Source of the DNA: Sphaerospermopsis sp. SIO1G1 | GTDB taxonomy: Bacteria; Cyanobacteriota; Cyanobacteriia; Cyanobacteriales; Nostocaceae | Direction: 5' to 3' | DNA: 64,000 nucleotides | Assembly (NCBI GenBank): GCA_010672785.1 | Contig: JAAHFX010000002.1 | Span: forward strand, 932,411 to 996,410 | The notes under the pieces: generated by a model | Told to the model about the DNA's origin: nothing | The model's input: the letters and a program-made list of their open reading frames with translations, nothing else | The model's database searches: none | Translations under genes and position numbers: made by a program | Part shown: positions 55,443 to 64,000 of the stretch, one piece after another | Layout: every line of letters starts with the position of its first letter | How positions within the stretch are numbered: the first letter of the stretch is position 1

Positions 55443-57317
55443 TTAAACAGTTGTTTTTTCTGCTATCAGCTTTTCCAATAAATTCTGAAGTTCAGGTAAC
55501 GTCATCGCTCCTACGTCTCCCTGTTTGCGAATTCGTATATTTAATGTTTCTTCTGTTACCTCTTTTTTACCAACTACGGCAACAACTGGAATTTTTTCTA
55601 ATTCTGCTATGCGAATTTGTTTTCCTAAACGCTGTCCACTTTGGTCAACTTCCACTCGAAAACCCTGTTGTTTCAAAGCTGCTGCGATTGATTCAGTATA
55701 TTCACGTTGCTCATCAGTAACTGGCAACAGGCGTAATTGTATAGGTGCTAACCAAACAGGAAAATCGCCTAAATAATTCTCAATCAAAATTCCAAAGAAT
55801 CGCTCTAAAGATCCCAGAATTGCTCTATGAATCAGAATAGGTTGCTGTCGAGTGCCTTCATCTGCTACATATTCCAAATTGAATCTCTCAGGTAAGTTGA
55901 AATCTACTTGGATAGTGGAACATTGCCACAAACGCCCGATCGCGTCTTTAATCTTAATATCAATTTTAGGTCCATAGAAAGCGCCACCGCCCTCATCTGT
56001 CACGTAGTCCCAACCCTTTTTATTTAAGGCTTTTATGAGAGCATCTGTTGCTACTTCCCAAATATCATCAGAACCTACTGACTTAGAAGGACGAGTAGAA
56101 AGATTTACTTCATAATTTTGAAAACCAAAGTCTGAAAAAATCCGCTCCGTAAGATTCAAAATTGCTAGACTTTCATCAACAATTTGCTCGGGTAAACAGA
56201 AGATGTGAGCATCATCCTGGGTGAATCCTCGAACTCGCATTAACCCATGTAATGCTCCAGAACGCTCATATCGGTAGACAGTACCTAACTCTCCCCAACG
56301 GATTGGAAACTCTCGATAAGAGTGGAGATCGTGCTTATAGATCAGAATGTGAAAGGGACAATTCATTGGTTTGATCTGATAAGCTTGCTCTTCAATTTCC
56401 ATTGAGTCGAACATATTCTCTCTGTAGAAATCAAAATGACCAGATGTTTTCCATAAATTTAAATTTGCGACATGAGGAGTATACAGCAGCTCATAACCCG
56501 ATTCTATGTGAACTTTACGCCAGTAATCTTCAATTACACGACGCATTGCTGCCCCTCGTGGATGCCAAAATACTAAGCCACCTCCAGCATCTTCTTCAAT
56601 ACTAAAGAGCTTAAGTTCTTGCCCTAACTTACGGTGATCACGGCGTTTTATTTCTTCTTTTTGCTTTAAATAAACTTTTAACTGTTTGGGAGTTTCCCAT
56701 GCAGTACCGTAGATGCGCTGGAGTTGAGGCTTAGTTTCGTCCCCACGCCAGTAAGCTCCGGCGACACTTTCTAGAGCAAAAGCACTTGGGTTGATCTCTC
56801 CAGTAGAGTTGAGGTGAGGGCCTGCACACAAATCCCACCAATAATCTCCAGCCGGCAAATTGACAGGATTAATCGGTGACTGTTCTGGAGGTAAATCAAG
56901 TTCCTCACTTTTGCCAGGATCAGGACTACCAATTAAGTAACGGGTAACTGGTTCTTCCAGTGGAATACTAGCAAGAATTTCAAGTTTATAAGTCTCGCCT
57001 AATTGCTCTATCTCTGCCGAGATTTCTTCCCGAGATACAACCTCTCTAGTAAGAGGCAATTTAGCCCGGATGATCCGTCGCATTTCTTCCTCAATGCGAC
57101 TTAAATCTTCAGTCGTGAAGGGTTCTTTGCGATCAAAATCATAATAAAATCCTGTCTCAGTCGAAGGTCCAATGGTTACTTTTGTACCTGGAAATAACTT
57201 CTGCACTGCCATCGCCATGACATGAGAACAGGTATGACGAATACGAAGTAGCTTCTGAGGATCGCTCTGAAGTAATACATCATTATTAAGTTGAGAATCG
57301 GCTACTTGACTGACCAT
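55443..57317 (-). CDS. thrS: Threonyl-tRNA synthetase lacking the TGS domain
   Basis: A class II synthetase of 624 residues from ATG 57317 (a start 11 codons upstream is less likely). Editing domain: HTCSH at 28-32 and DLCAGPH. Catalytic zinc site: Cys in MNCPFH, and His in LIHRAILGSLERF. Motif 2 is RYERSGALHGLMRVRGF. The N-terminal TGS domain usual in bacterial ThrRS is missing: editing begins almost at once. C-terminal anticodon domain about 520-620. Two ThrRS forms are known in Anabaena, so this may be one of a pair. Confidence 0.95.
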   Translation of the reverse strand: MVSQVADSQLNNDVLLQSDPQKLLRIRHTCSHVMAMAVQKLFPGTKVTIGPSTETGFYYDFDRKEPFTTEDLSRIEEEMRRIIRAKLPLTREVVSREEISAEIEQLGETYKLEILASIPLEEPVTRYLIGSPDPGKSEELDLPPEQSPINPVNLPAGDYWWDLCAGPHLNSTGEINPSAFALESVAGAYWRGDETKPQLQRIYGTAWETPKQLKVYLKQKEEIKRRDHRKLGQELKLFSIEEDAGGGLVFWHPRGAAMRRVIEDYWRKVHIESGYELLYTPHVANLNLWKTSGHFDFYRENMFDSMEIEEQAYQIKPMNCPFHILIYKHDLHSYREFPIRWGELGTVYRYERSGALHGLMRVRGFTQDDAHIFCLPEQIVDESLAILNLTERIFSDFGFQNYEVNLSTRPSKSVGSDDIWEVATDALIKALNKKGWDYVTDEGGGAFYGPKIDIKIKDAIGRLWQCSTIQVDFNLPERFNLEYVADEGTRQQPILIHRAILGSLERFFGILIENYLGDFPVWLAPIQLRLLPVTDEQREYTESIAAALKQQGFRVEVDQSGQRLGKQIRIAELEKIPVVAVVGKKEVTEETLNIRIRKQGDVGAMTLPELQNLLEKLIAEKTTV

Positions 57318-57478
57318 AAAGTAATTCAGGTATGATGGTAATTTTAACAATTATATCTTCATTACTCCAGCCCAAAATCTTTTGTGACAGGAGAAAAGAA
57401 TGTTTCAGAAGTCAAAAGAGTTTATGCTTTACTCATGTCGTTCTCTTAGTGCTGTCTATTGTCTATTCACAGCTGATA

Positions 57479-57525
57479 CTTAGAGAGCTTTTTTACCACC
57501 TTTCCGACTTTTCAAACATCCTCTG
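57479..57525. repeat. IS-type terminal sequence, second copy
   Basis: CTTAGAGAGCTTTTTTACCA, CCTTTCCGACTTTTCAAACA and TCCTCTGA match 14272-14320 except for four bases. The end AACATCCTCTGA is the inverse of AGAGGATGTT at 13821. Confidence 0.75.
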
Positions 57526-57670
57526 ACAGTATACCTTCAGATTAAAATTGATATACTCCCTATCCTCAAAGAATTGGGATTCGGGATTCAAACAACAGTT
57601 GCGGTTTACACCATCTGACACTATCTAGACCAACAGACAACGCCTTGCCTGTTTGAACTATTATATACAG

Positions 57671-57712
57671 AAAGCCGTCCTAGAAGGACGGGGCTTTAGA
57701 CCCAGTTTTTTG
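57671..57712. mobile_element. Solo IS200/IS605-type end (TnpB-type right-end hairpin)
   Basis: AAAGCCGTCCT-AGA-AGGACGGGGCTTT forms an 11-pair stem with a two-G bulge, followed by TAGACCCAGTTTTTT. This is the form of IS200/IS605-family ends in cyanobacteria. No tnpA or tnpB is present, so it is a relic or solo end. Confidence 0.6.
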
Positions 57713-57739
57713 GTAAAAATTCTCCCCCACAAATTAACT

Positions 57740-58516
57740 ATGACATCTAACTCCCCAGATCCAATCGAACCTACAGAAATTAAATCCCTAGAAGAATATA
57801 TCAAACTGAATGCACCAGCAATTTTTATTACTGATGCTAATGCAGAGTTAGTCAAAGAAATCCAACAACTCCTCAAAATCGGAGTAGATGGAATTGTTGG
57901 GCCAACAACTAAACAAGCGTTTATAGAATTTAAAGCAGAAAATGAACTGCAATATCCTTTAGGGTTAGGAGTAACAACCGCTCAAGAATTGCTGAAATTA
58001 AAAGATAATGAAGAAGCCGGAGCAGATCAAGAAGAAATTGAATCTGATGTTGAGCTTAACCTTTCTGCTGGATCAAAAACAGGCAGAACCATGAGACTAC
58101 CCGAAGGGAAAATAGTCTATGCAAATGAATATATTGTTGAAGGTATACCTCTAACATGGGGTGAAGCGACAAAAAACTGTACTCGCATTCCCACCAGTTC
58201 TCAATATGTAGCAAATGCAATTAGACTAGCAAAAACTTGGGGAGAAGTCAGAGACAAGTTTGGTTCACCAATTAGAATTACTTCTGCTTATCGTCCACCA
58301 GCAGTTAACAGACGTGTTGGAGGTGTGAGGAATAGTCAACATCTTTACTTCCGAGCTTTAGATATGCAGCCTTTAAACGGTGATTTTAGAACACTTTGGG
58401 AAATTTTAAAAGCATCTAAATTCACAGGTTTAGGGGATGCTGTGTTTATGAGAAGAAATAAGGGATTTTTTCACGCTGATACTAGACCTAGTGGTCGGGT
58501 TATATTCCCTTATTAA
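57740..58516 (+). CDS. Peptidoglycan-binding M15-type peptidase
   Basis: A 258-residue protein. N-terminal peptidoglycan-binding-like helices at about 34-70 (EIQQLLKIGVDGIVGPTTKQ), a linker, then a peptidase M15_3 domain with Zn ligands His201, Asp208 (QHLYFRALD) and His245 (FFHADTR). ITSAYRPPAVNRRVGG is the family's central motif. Cuts D-Ala-type cell-wall cross-links. ATG 57740 is chosen over an upstream start that would translate the IS-type hairpin. There is no signal peptide. Confidence 0.82.
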   Translation: MTSNSPDPIEPTEIKSLEEYIKLNAPAIFITDANAELVKEIQQLLKIGVDGIVGPTTKQAFIEFKAENELQYPLGLGVTTAQELLKLKDNEEAGADQEEIESDVELNLSAGSKTGRTMRLPEGKIVYANEYIVEGIPLTWGEATKNCTRIPTSSQYVANAIRLAKTWGEVRDKFGSPIRITSAYRPPAVNRRVGGVRNSQHLYFRALDMQPLNGDFRTLWEILKASKFTGLGDAVFMRRNKGFFHADTRPSGRVIFPY

Positions 58517-58786
58517 TTAGGGTTTACTGTAAGCGTTGCTTGCCGTTAGGCGTACAAGTGTTTTTGTGAAGGTAGGTGACAGGTGACAGTTTTAGACATT
58601 TAGTAAGTTGAAATTTTCACACAAAGTGCAAGGTTTTCCAATGTTTATTCGCCAATATCTTGCACTTTTTTAGATTTATTCAGCAAATATAGTGATCTGA
58701 TTTGACTTATGTTCGCGTAGCGTGGCGTTAGCCATATTTTTCTTGGAGTCAGGGAACAGGGAACAGGGAAATTTTTGCTGCAAACG
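58517..58786. repeat. Convergent spacer with hairpins and repeat ends
   Basis: AGTGCAAGG (about 58626) pairs with CTTGCACTTTTTT (58658), a partial 165-bp element; GCGTAGCGTGGCGTTAGCC (about 58714) is a compound palindrome also at 50150; GGGAACA heptamers and TTTTTGCTGCAAACGCTA close the spacer. The GTGCAAG hairpin with T6 could terminate the M15 gene. Confidence 0.7.
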
Positions 58787-60682
58787 CTACACTGATATTC
58801 TCTTCGATAATAAAGAAACATCAATTAAAGGTAACTGAATATTTAAGGTTGTACCCTGATTTAAACCTAAACTTTCTAGGGTAATTTTGCCTCCCATTAA
58901 TTCAATTAAATTACGAGAAATTGCTAATCCTAATCCAGTTCCTTCAAACTTACGTGTAGTTGTACCATCTACCATGACAAATGGACGAAATAGTTTATTT
59001 TGTTGACTGGGATCAATACCTATACCTGTATCTTGTACAGAAATATTTACATAGGATGTATCCTGCTGTTTTGTAATTTCTGTCTTAATAGTAATACTAC
59101 CTTGATCGGTGAATTTAGTAGCATTCCCAATAATATTAATTAACACTTGTTTGAGTTTACCTTCATCTGCCTTAATTGGAATTAGTTGATTACCTATTTG
59201 ACATTTTAACTGTAATCCTTTCTGTTGAATATTGACAGACTGTAAATTAATAACTTCTAATAACAATTGATGTAAATCTATCGGTACAGTAACGACTGAT
59301 AATTTACCTGCTTCAATTTTAGAAATATCCAGTAAATCGTTAATGATCGCTAATAAATGAATTGCTGTGTCATCTGCTTTTTTCAAAAATTCTAATTCTT
59401 CTTCCCTATTGTCACATAAACCATCTCTAACTAAACGCACACAGTTAATAATAATATTCAAAGGGTTTCGTAATTCATGAGAAGTTGTTGCCAAAAATTG
59501 ACTTTTTACAGTATTAGCTGATTTTGCTTCTTTCCAAGCAATTTCTAATTCTTCAGCCCAAGCTTTTAGTCTTTCTACCATTTGATCTAATGCTTGAACA
59601 AGTTGATTAAATTCTTTGATTTTAAAATTGCGAGGAATTGGTTGTGCTGCATGGTGACTGTGAATATTTAAAGCATAGTCTGTAAGTTGTTCTAAAGGAC
59701 TCGCTAAATAAGGAGCTAAATATAGTGATATCCACAAACCAGCACCAATTAAACCTACAGTTAAAGCCATTAAAATTAACTTGATTTCATCTAAACCAGA
59801 TAGTGCTTCTTGAACACTAGACACAGATAAAATAATCCATTTGTCTGTACTTTTTTGGGTAGTTGGATTAGGAATTGCTGTATAGCCAACTACAAATTCT
59901 TGAGCATCTATAAAATTGATATAGGTAGAATCATTTTTGCCATTAATTGCATTTTTGATAATGGGTTTTAAATTAGGAAAGTTCACGTATTTTTGAATAT
60001 TTTTACCTATTTTTTCTGGTGACATATAGGTATAAATTTTACCGTGTTCATTAATAATTATTAAAGAACCAGTGAGAGAATTAGGATGGTTTTCTGTTTG
60101 CCGATGTAATGTAGTTTTTAAAAGTAAAATGTAAGCTAAATTTCCTCTCGAATTATAAACTGGTTGCGATAAAAGTAGTTGTAATTGACTATCTCGATAA
60201 TGTTGACCAGTTGTTCCTGGTTTGGGTGGAGGAATGAGAGTAATTTTTGCTTCTGAACCATGTGATGATAATTGCTGTGGATTAATTTCTTGCTTACCAC
60301 AAGTACTAGCAAGTATATGATTTTTTTGACTCAGAATAGTAGAATTGTTATGTATTTTTTGTAGTTGAATACAATCAATTGTATTGGGTGATGATTTAGC
60401 AATTTTTTGCAAAAAATCTTCAGATTTAGAAATTGCACCAGATTGAATTATCCGCGTCTGACTAGCACTAATTAAATTAACTTTTAAAGCCGCAATTGTA
60501 GCATTAATTTTTTCACCCTTATAAACAGCACTGTTAGTTAAATTTTGTCTAGCAGTGTTTAAAAGACTAGAACGAGCTTTATTCAGTGTTACCATTTCCC
60601 CAATTAATAAAACTGGGACAAATACCAGTAATATTCTGGTTACCAAAATTCGCCGGAAAGATGATTGATGAGAATTAGCCAT
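58787..60682 (-). CDS. Membrane sensor histidine kinase with Cache-type sensor
   Basis: A 631-residue kinase from ATG 60682 (family-like start MANSHQSSFRR; a longer frame exists). Membrane segments at about 15-33 and 301-324 enclose a dCache-like periplasmic sensor (40-295) with the PAS-like GSLIIINEHGKIYTY strand. HAMP-like region to 380, H box ATTSHELRNPLN (His402), N box NIIGNATKFTDQG, G1 DTGIGID, G2 GTGLGLAISRNL. Signal unknown. No response regulator adjacent. Confidence 0.9.
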   Translation of the reverse strand: MANSHQSSFRRILVTRILLVFVPVLLIGEMVTLNKARSSLLNTARQNLTNSAVYKGEKINATIAALKVNLISASQTRIIQSGAISKSEDFLQKIAKSSPNTIDCIQLQKIHNNSTILSQKNHILASTCGKQEINPQQLSSHGSEAKITLIPPPKPGTTGQHYRDSQLQLLLSQPVYNSRGNLAYILLLKTTLHRQTENHPNSLTGSLIIINEHGKIYTYMSPEKIGKNIQKYVNFPNLKPIIKNAINGKNDSTYINFIDAQEFVVGYTAIPNPTTQKSTDKWIILSVSSVQEALSGLDEIKLILMALTVGLIGAGLWISLYLAPYLASPLEQLTDYALNIHSHHAAQPIPRNFKIKEFNQLVQALDQMVERLKAWAEELEIAWKEAKSANTVKSQFLATTSHELRNPLNIIINCVRLVRDGLCDNREEELEFLKKADDTAIHLLAIINDLLDISKIEAGKLSVVTVPIDLHQLLLEVINLQSVNIQQKGLQLKCQIGNQLIPIKADEGKLKQVLINIIGNATKFTDQGSITIKTEITKQQDTSYVNISVQDTGIGIDPSQQNKLFRPFVMVDGTTTRKFEGTGLGLAISRNLIELMGGKITLESLGLNQGTTLNIQLPLIDVSLLSKRISV

Positions 60683-60901
60683 TGATAGTCTCACTTGGTA
60701 TCTGCAAACCATAAAAATCACAAGAGACAATCACAATCTGAAAATGAGACATTTGATTAAGTATAAATAAGTAAAAAATCTTAAAAACTGAGTTATTATT
60801 AACAAATAACCAAGAGACTATAGATACAAAAAATAGAAAATGCTAAATTGATAACATACTTATTTTTCATGTTTTCTCCTAACTAAAAATTTACAAACAT
60901 A

Positions 60902-61588
60902 ATGCAAAAACTTCCTCATACCACAGTAGTTTTAGCGATGAGTGCAGATGGCAAAATAGCAGATTTTCAGCGATCGCCTGCCCGGTTTGGATCAACAGCG
61001 GATAAAATACACCTGGAAACACAAATTGCCGCCGCTGATGCTATTTTATTTGGTGCTGGTACTCTTCGTGCTTACGGTACAACACTAACCATATCTGATC
61101 CAAATTTATTGCAACAAAGAATAACAAAAAATAAATCTCCTCAGCCATTTCATCTAGTAATTTCTGGTTCTGGTAATATTAATCCGGATATTAAATTCTT
61201 TCAGCAACCGATCAAACGCTGGTTATTAACAACTGAAACAGGAGCAAAATTTTGGCAAGCACGTTCAGAATTTGAGCAAATTTTAGTCATAGAAACAATC
61301 AATGGCAAGATTAATACTTTAGCTGTTTGGCAGCACTTAGAAAGTTTACAAATTCAACGTCTAGCTGTATTAGGTGGTGGTGAATTAGTTGCTTCCCTAT
61401 TAGAATTTAATTTAATAGATGAATTATGGTTAACAGTTTGTCCCTTAATTTTAGGTGGAAATACTGCACCAACACCAGTATCAGGATTAGGATTTAGATC
61501 AAATTTAGCTCCGAAGTTACAATTATTAGAAGTTAATCAAGTTAATCAAGAAATATTTTTACACTATCGTATTGATAAGAGCTATTAG
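60902..61588 (+). CDS. RibD C-terminal-domain reductase (riboflavin-type)
   Basis: A 228-residue DHFR-fold reductase like the C-terminal half of RibD, which reduces the ribosylamino-pyrimidine in riboflavin synthesis. Visible: TTVVLAMSADGKIAD, ADAILFGAGTLRAYG, and VLGGGELVASLLEFNLIDEL followed by LTVCPLILGG. The N-terminal deaminase domain is absent, so it is a free-standing reductase. ATG 60902. 220-base AT-rich leader. Confidence 0.87.
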   Translation: MQKLPHTTVVLAMSADGKIADFQRSPARFGSTADKIHLETQIAAADAILFGAGTLRAYGTTLTISDPNLLQQRITKNKSPQPFHLVISGSGNINPDIKFFQQPIKRWLLTTETGAKFWQARSEFEQILVIETINGKINTLAVWQHLESLQIQRLAVLGGGELVASLLEFNLIDELWLTVCPLILGGNTAPTPVSGLGFRSNLAPKLQLLEVNQVNQEIFLHYRIDKSY

Positions 61589-61628
61589 TTACAAGTAATC
61601 GTGCAAAATAAATTTTATATTTAGGAGG

Positions 61629-61663
61629 GGGAATAGGGAACAGGGAACAGGGAACAGGGAATA
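61629..61663. repeat. Five-unit heptamer array (GGGAATA/GGGAACA)
   Basis: GGGAATA, three GGGAACA, GGGAATA. In the 311-base gap 61589-61899. Bases 61722-61755 carry a small fragment of the AGGACTTACGCA element interior (CAAATCTATTCCAAATACTG); no gene seen. Confidence 0.85.
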
Positions 61664-61899
61664 GGGATTTTTATTTATTCCCAAAATATCCAATTAATTT
61701 TGCTCAGGTACTTATCTAGAAATTATGTCAAATCTATTCCAAATACTGTCAGTAACAGAAAAAAAACAAAGCTAGTAACAAAATGTAAAATCTTGAAAAG
61801 TCTTTTCCCTCTTACCTTACCATCAACCAGAACTGCGAAATTTGCTCACAAATTAGTATATCTGTCCATAATCAAAATAGCTATTTTCATAAGTAAACA

Positions 61900-63081
61900 A
61901 TGGTCAAACCACTTAAGTCCGATTATTCCACCTATTGGACTCACAAAATTGCCGAAATTCCCCAAACAGCTTGGGATGCTTTAGCCATACCACTAACAAC
62001 TCCTTTTTTAGAATGGGATTGGTTGAATAACATGGAAATCTCCCACAGCGCTATTCCCAATGCTGGTTGGTTGCCAAATCATCTCACCATATGGCGAGAT
62101 AGAACATTAATTGCCGCAGCACCTCTTTATCTGAAAGGCCATAGTCAAGGGGAGTTTGTTTTTGATCATCAATGGGCAGATTTAGCTTATCGGATCGGGA
62201 TAGAATATTACCCAAAAATGTTGGGAATGTCCCCATTTACACCAGCAGAAGGCTATCGTTTCTTAATTGCTCCTGGGGAAGATGAGGAAGAAATTACAGC
62301 CATGATGGTACATGAAATAGATAATTTTTGCATCAAAAATAATATTTCTAGTTGCCATTTTTTGTATGTTGATCCTCAATTCCGTCCTATTTTAGAAAAA
62401 CAAGGTTGTACAGATTGGTTACATCATAGTTATATCTGGGACAATAGTGATTTTCATACCTTTGATGATTATTTAGGAGTATTTAACGCCAACCAAAGAA
62501 GAAATATTAAACGAGAACGCAAAGCTCTAGAAAAATCAAGTTTACAAATGCAAGCCATTTCTGGAGAAGAAATTCCTAAGTTCTATTTTCCACTCATGTA
62601 TGAATTTTATGCTGATACCTGCGATAAATTTGGTTGGTGGGGTAGTAAATATTTGACTAAGAAATTTTTTGAAACTTTATACCATAATTATCGCCATAGG
62701 GTAGTATTTTTTGCTGCTTATAATCAACAGGAACAAAGTACACCAGTGGGAATGTCTTTTTGTTTATTTAAAGATGCTCAATTATATGGACGCTATTGGG
62801 GTAGTTTCCAAGAAATAGATTGTCTACATTTTAACGCTTGTTATTATGCACCCATTGAATGGGCGATCGCTAACAATATCCAATCTTTTGATCCCGGTGC
62901 AGGTGGTAGACATAAGAAACGACGAGGTTTCCCCGCTAAAATTAATCATAGTTTACACCGATTTTATAACAGTCGTTTAGGAAAAATTCTCCGTCCTCAT
63001 ATTCTACAAGTAAACCAACTTGAACAAGAGGAAATTGAAGCCATTAACTCAGAATTACCTTTCACTCAAAATAATGTTTAA
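61900..63081 (+). CDS. FemAB-like acyltransferase (PF04339 family)
   Basis: A 393-residue GNAT-fold protein of the FemAB-like (DUF482) kind. Features: FLEWDWLNNME, WADLAYRIGIEYYPKM, FNANQRRNIKRERKAL, WGSFQEIDCLHFNACYY and FDPGAGGRHKKRRGF near the C-terminus. FemAB types add amino acids to cell-wall precursors or other acceptors; here acceptor is unknown. ATG 61900. Confidence 0.85.
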   Translation: MVKPLKSDYSTYWTHKIAEIPQTAWDALAIPLTTPFLEWDWLNNMEISHSAIPNAGWLPNHLTIWRDRTLIAAAPLYLKGHSQGEFVFDHQWADLAYRIGIEYYPKMLGMSPFTPAEGYRFLIAPGEDEEEITAMMVHEIDNFCIKNNISSCHFLYVDPQFRPILEKQGCTDWLHHSYIWDNSDFHTFDDYLGVFNANQRRNIKRERKALEKSSLQMQAISGEEIPKFYFPLMYEFYADTCDKFGWWGSKYLTKKFFETLYHNYRHRVVFFAAYNQQEQSTPVGMSFCLFKDAQLYGRYWGSFQEIDCLHFNACYYAPIEWAIANNIQSFDPGAGGRHKKRRGFPAKINHSLHRFYNSRLGKILRPHILQVNQLEQEEIEAINSELPFTQNNV

Positions 63082-63150
63082 AACAGGTAACTAAACAATT
63101 ACACTGTATAAGTAAGCTCAAAAAGTATTTCAATAATTTTTCGTTTGATC

Positions 63151-63540
63151 ATGACTATGGATTTAATACTTGATGATTTAACTGCCCTGGATGATAAATT
63201 TTCTCAACGTCATATAGACCTTGATCCCCAAGGTTATTTTCTTATTTACATTGACTCCAATGAAAGATTGATTTACGCTAAACATTTTACCAACGCGATT
63301 AACGATCGTGGTTTAGCTGTAGATCCAGAAACAGGTGAGGTAATTCCCTGTAATGGTAAAGTTGAAAGAACTCACACCCAAGTATTTAGTGGCCGCACTG
63401 CTAAAGAATTGTGTATCAAGATTTTTGAAGAGACTAAACCCTGTCCAATTACTTTCTTGGATCATGCTGCTTATCTAGGTCGGGAATTTGTCCGTGCTGA
63501 GATTGCATTAATAACTGGTAAAGAATACATACAGGATTAA
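63151..63540 (+). CDS. DUF4346 protein
   Basis: A 129-residue soluble protein of cyanobacterial DUF4346. Blocks: DLDPQGYFLIYIDSNERLIYAKHF, GLAVDPETGEVIPCNGKVER and YLGREFVRAEIAL, described in parts. ATG 63151 is chosen (ATG 63157 also possible). Family members are found alone or fused to other domains; function unknown. Confidence 0.78.
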   Translation: MTMDLILDDLTALDDKFSQRHIDLDPQGYFLIYIDSNERLIYAKHFTNAINDRGLAVDPETGEVIPCNGKVERTHTQVFSGRTAKELCIKIFEETKPCPITFLDHAAYLGREFVRAEIALITGKEYIQD

Positions 63541-63585
63541 AATTATCAGTCTTTAGTCATCAGTCAGAAGCTAATTCCCAACGTA

Positions 63586-63700
63586 GGGGCAAACCCCCCG
63601 TGGTTGCCCCAGAAATGATATAATCTTAAATCCGTTAGCATCGGAATGATATGTTTTCCTCACGTAGGGGCAAATTCCCTGTGGTTACCCCAGAAACGAC
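63586..63700. repeat. Two adjacent GGGGCAA hairpin elements
   Basis: Core 1 at 63586-63610 and core 2 at 63667-63691 (GGGGCAAATTCCCTGTGGTTACCCC split over its length), separated by AATCCGTTAGCATCGGAATG text. They are tandem copies of the element at 16848 and 49902. The first lacks the 5' part. Confidence 0.85.
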
Positions 63701-63712
63701 ATGACTCATCTT

Positions 63713-63761
63713 TGGAGGTAGAACCTTCAGAATGCATTCCCATACAGAGTATGGGAACGAG
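63713..63761. repeat. Two-hairpin repeat element, copy 2
   Basis: GGAGGT-AGA-ACCTTC then TTCCCATAC-AGA-GTATGGGAA, CGAG. Second stem has nine perfect pairs; compared with 37998-38046 several stem pairs change on both sides. Confidence 0.88.
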
Positions 63762-63783
63762 GGAAGGGGAAAAAGATTATAAA

Positions 63784-63999
63784 TTATTTACAACCCAAGG
63801 ATTCACGAGTATCTACACCTGTAATAGGATTAACTCCACTGGCATTTTTACAGAGTTTTTTGATTTCTAGTCCGTCTAAAATCGCATTAGTAAAGTCTAC
63901 TCCAGTCACATTCACATTATTAAAAACTGAACGCAGCATCATAGCATCTGAAAATAAAGAATCACTTAAATCAGCATTTTCAAACTTAACTAAGTAAGC
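63784..63999 (-). CDS. Pentapeptide-repeat protein, C-terminal part (runs off window)
   Basis: The last 71 codons: [20 protein letters not shown] and [16 protein letters not shown] show A(D/N)LxX repeats, then a Cys-containing tail ([18 protein letters not shown]). Two tail cysteines and the tail form are typical of thylakoid-lumen pentapeptide proteins. Stop TAA at 63784-63786. The start is outside the window. Confidence 0.85.
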   Translation of the reverse strand, partial: AYLVKFENADLSDSLFSDAMMLRSVFNNVNVTGVDFTNAILDGLEIKKLCKNASGVNPITGVDTRESLGCK

Positions 64000-64000
64000 T

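Larger units (their letters stand above)
57318..57739. other. Intergenic with IS-type sequence remnants
   Basis: No gene. It holds the 47-base end shared with 14272-14320 (57479-57525) and an IS200/IS605-type end hairpin (57671-57703). The rest has no clear signal apart from the short leader of the M15 gene. Confidence 0.6.

Noticed and set aside
57332..57526. 64-codon plus-strand frame upstream of the M15 gene
   Set aside because: It lies opposite the thrS leader and reads into the IS-type end repeat; no homology or start signal.

Overview
The window reads as chromosomal DNA of a filamentous, heterocyst-type cyanobacterium (Nostocales, Anabaena/Dolichospermum/Aphanizomenon-like). Evidence: a form I RuBisCO operon rbcL-rbcX-rbcS, a Calvin-cycle class II aldolase, a cyanobacterial nifJ, system II cytochrome c maturation genes (ccdA-ccs1), several cyanobacterium-specific DUF families (DUF3155, DUF3611, DUF4079, DUF4346, CCB), HIP1 octamers (GCGATCGC, e.g. 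128-135), very AT-rich spacers, and many short tandem heptamer arrays (STRR), including one inside rnpB.

Layout. 1-8 kb: end of a cysteine desulfurase gene, a lipoprotein phospholipase-D-like protein with an EF-hand-like loop, an NdbB-type NAD(P)H dehydrogenase, a HAD hydrolase, a NACHT NTPase with pentapeptide repeats, and a Nit-type amidase. 8.4-10.1 kb: a 64-unit heptamer array facing the aldolase gene. 10.5-14.6 kb is the most accessory-looking stretch: a small protein, a DndD/Rad50-like ATPase and a Dnd-associated protein 4 homologue, then a repeat-rich, IS-scarred spacer. 14.5-26 kb: an SLH porin-like protein, a histidine phosphatase, a Hik2-like sensor kinase, cyanobacterial housekeeping genes, serS, panB and a beta-propeller protein. 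26-31.4 kb: RuBisCO operon, YciI-like protein, SRP RNA, a phasin-like protein and queF. 31.4-39 kb: a kinase-like protein, cytochrome c maturation genes, an EamA transporter and two toxin-antitoxin pairs. 39-49.6 kb: nifJ, a class II aldolase/adducin gene, an AlbA_2 regulator, fabG, a MraY/WecA-type transferase and CIRCE-controlled groEL. 50-64 kb: corA, rnpB, rnc, thrS, an M15 peptidase, a large sensor kinase, a RibD C-terminal-like reductase, a FemAB-like acyltransferase, DUF4346 and the end of a pentapeptide-repeat gene.

The genes mostly stand alone or in pairs, on both strands. Clear units are rbcL-rbcX-rbcS, ccdA-ccs1, the two toxin-antitoxin pairs, and the small protein plus DndD-like ATPase, which overlap by ATGA. 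Much of the individuality of the window lies between genes: at least four families of small dispersed elements (two MITE-like families with terminal inverted repeats, a GGGGCAA/TTGCCCC hairpin element and a two-hairpin element with compensatory changes), and STRR arrays that in three cases supply or abut a stop codon. nifJ carries two such repeats inside its reading frame. No tRNA gene, CRISPR array or complete insertion sequence was recognised.

The best candidate for an undescribed system is the orphan DndD-like cassette at 10.8-13.8 kb. The best candidates for unusual DNA are the 64-unit two-letter heptamer array at 8.5-8.9 kb and the long inverted repeat flanking the rbcL leader.
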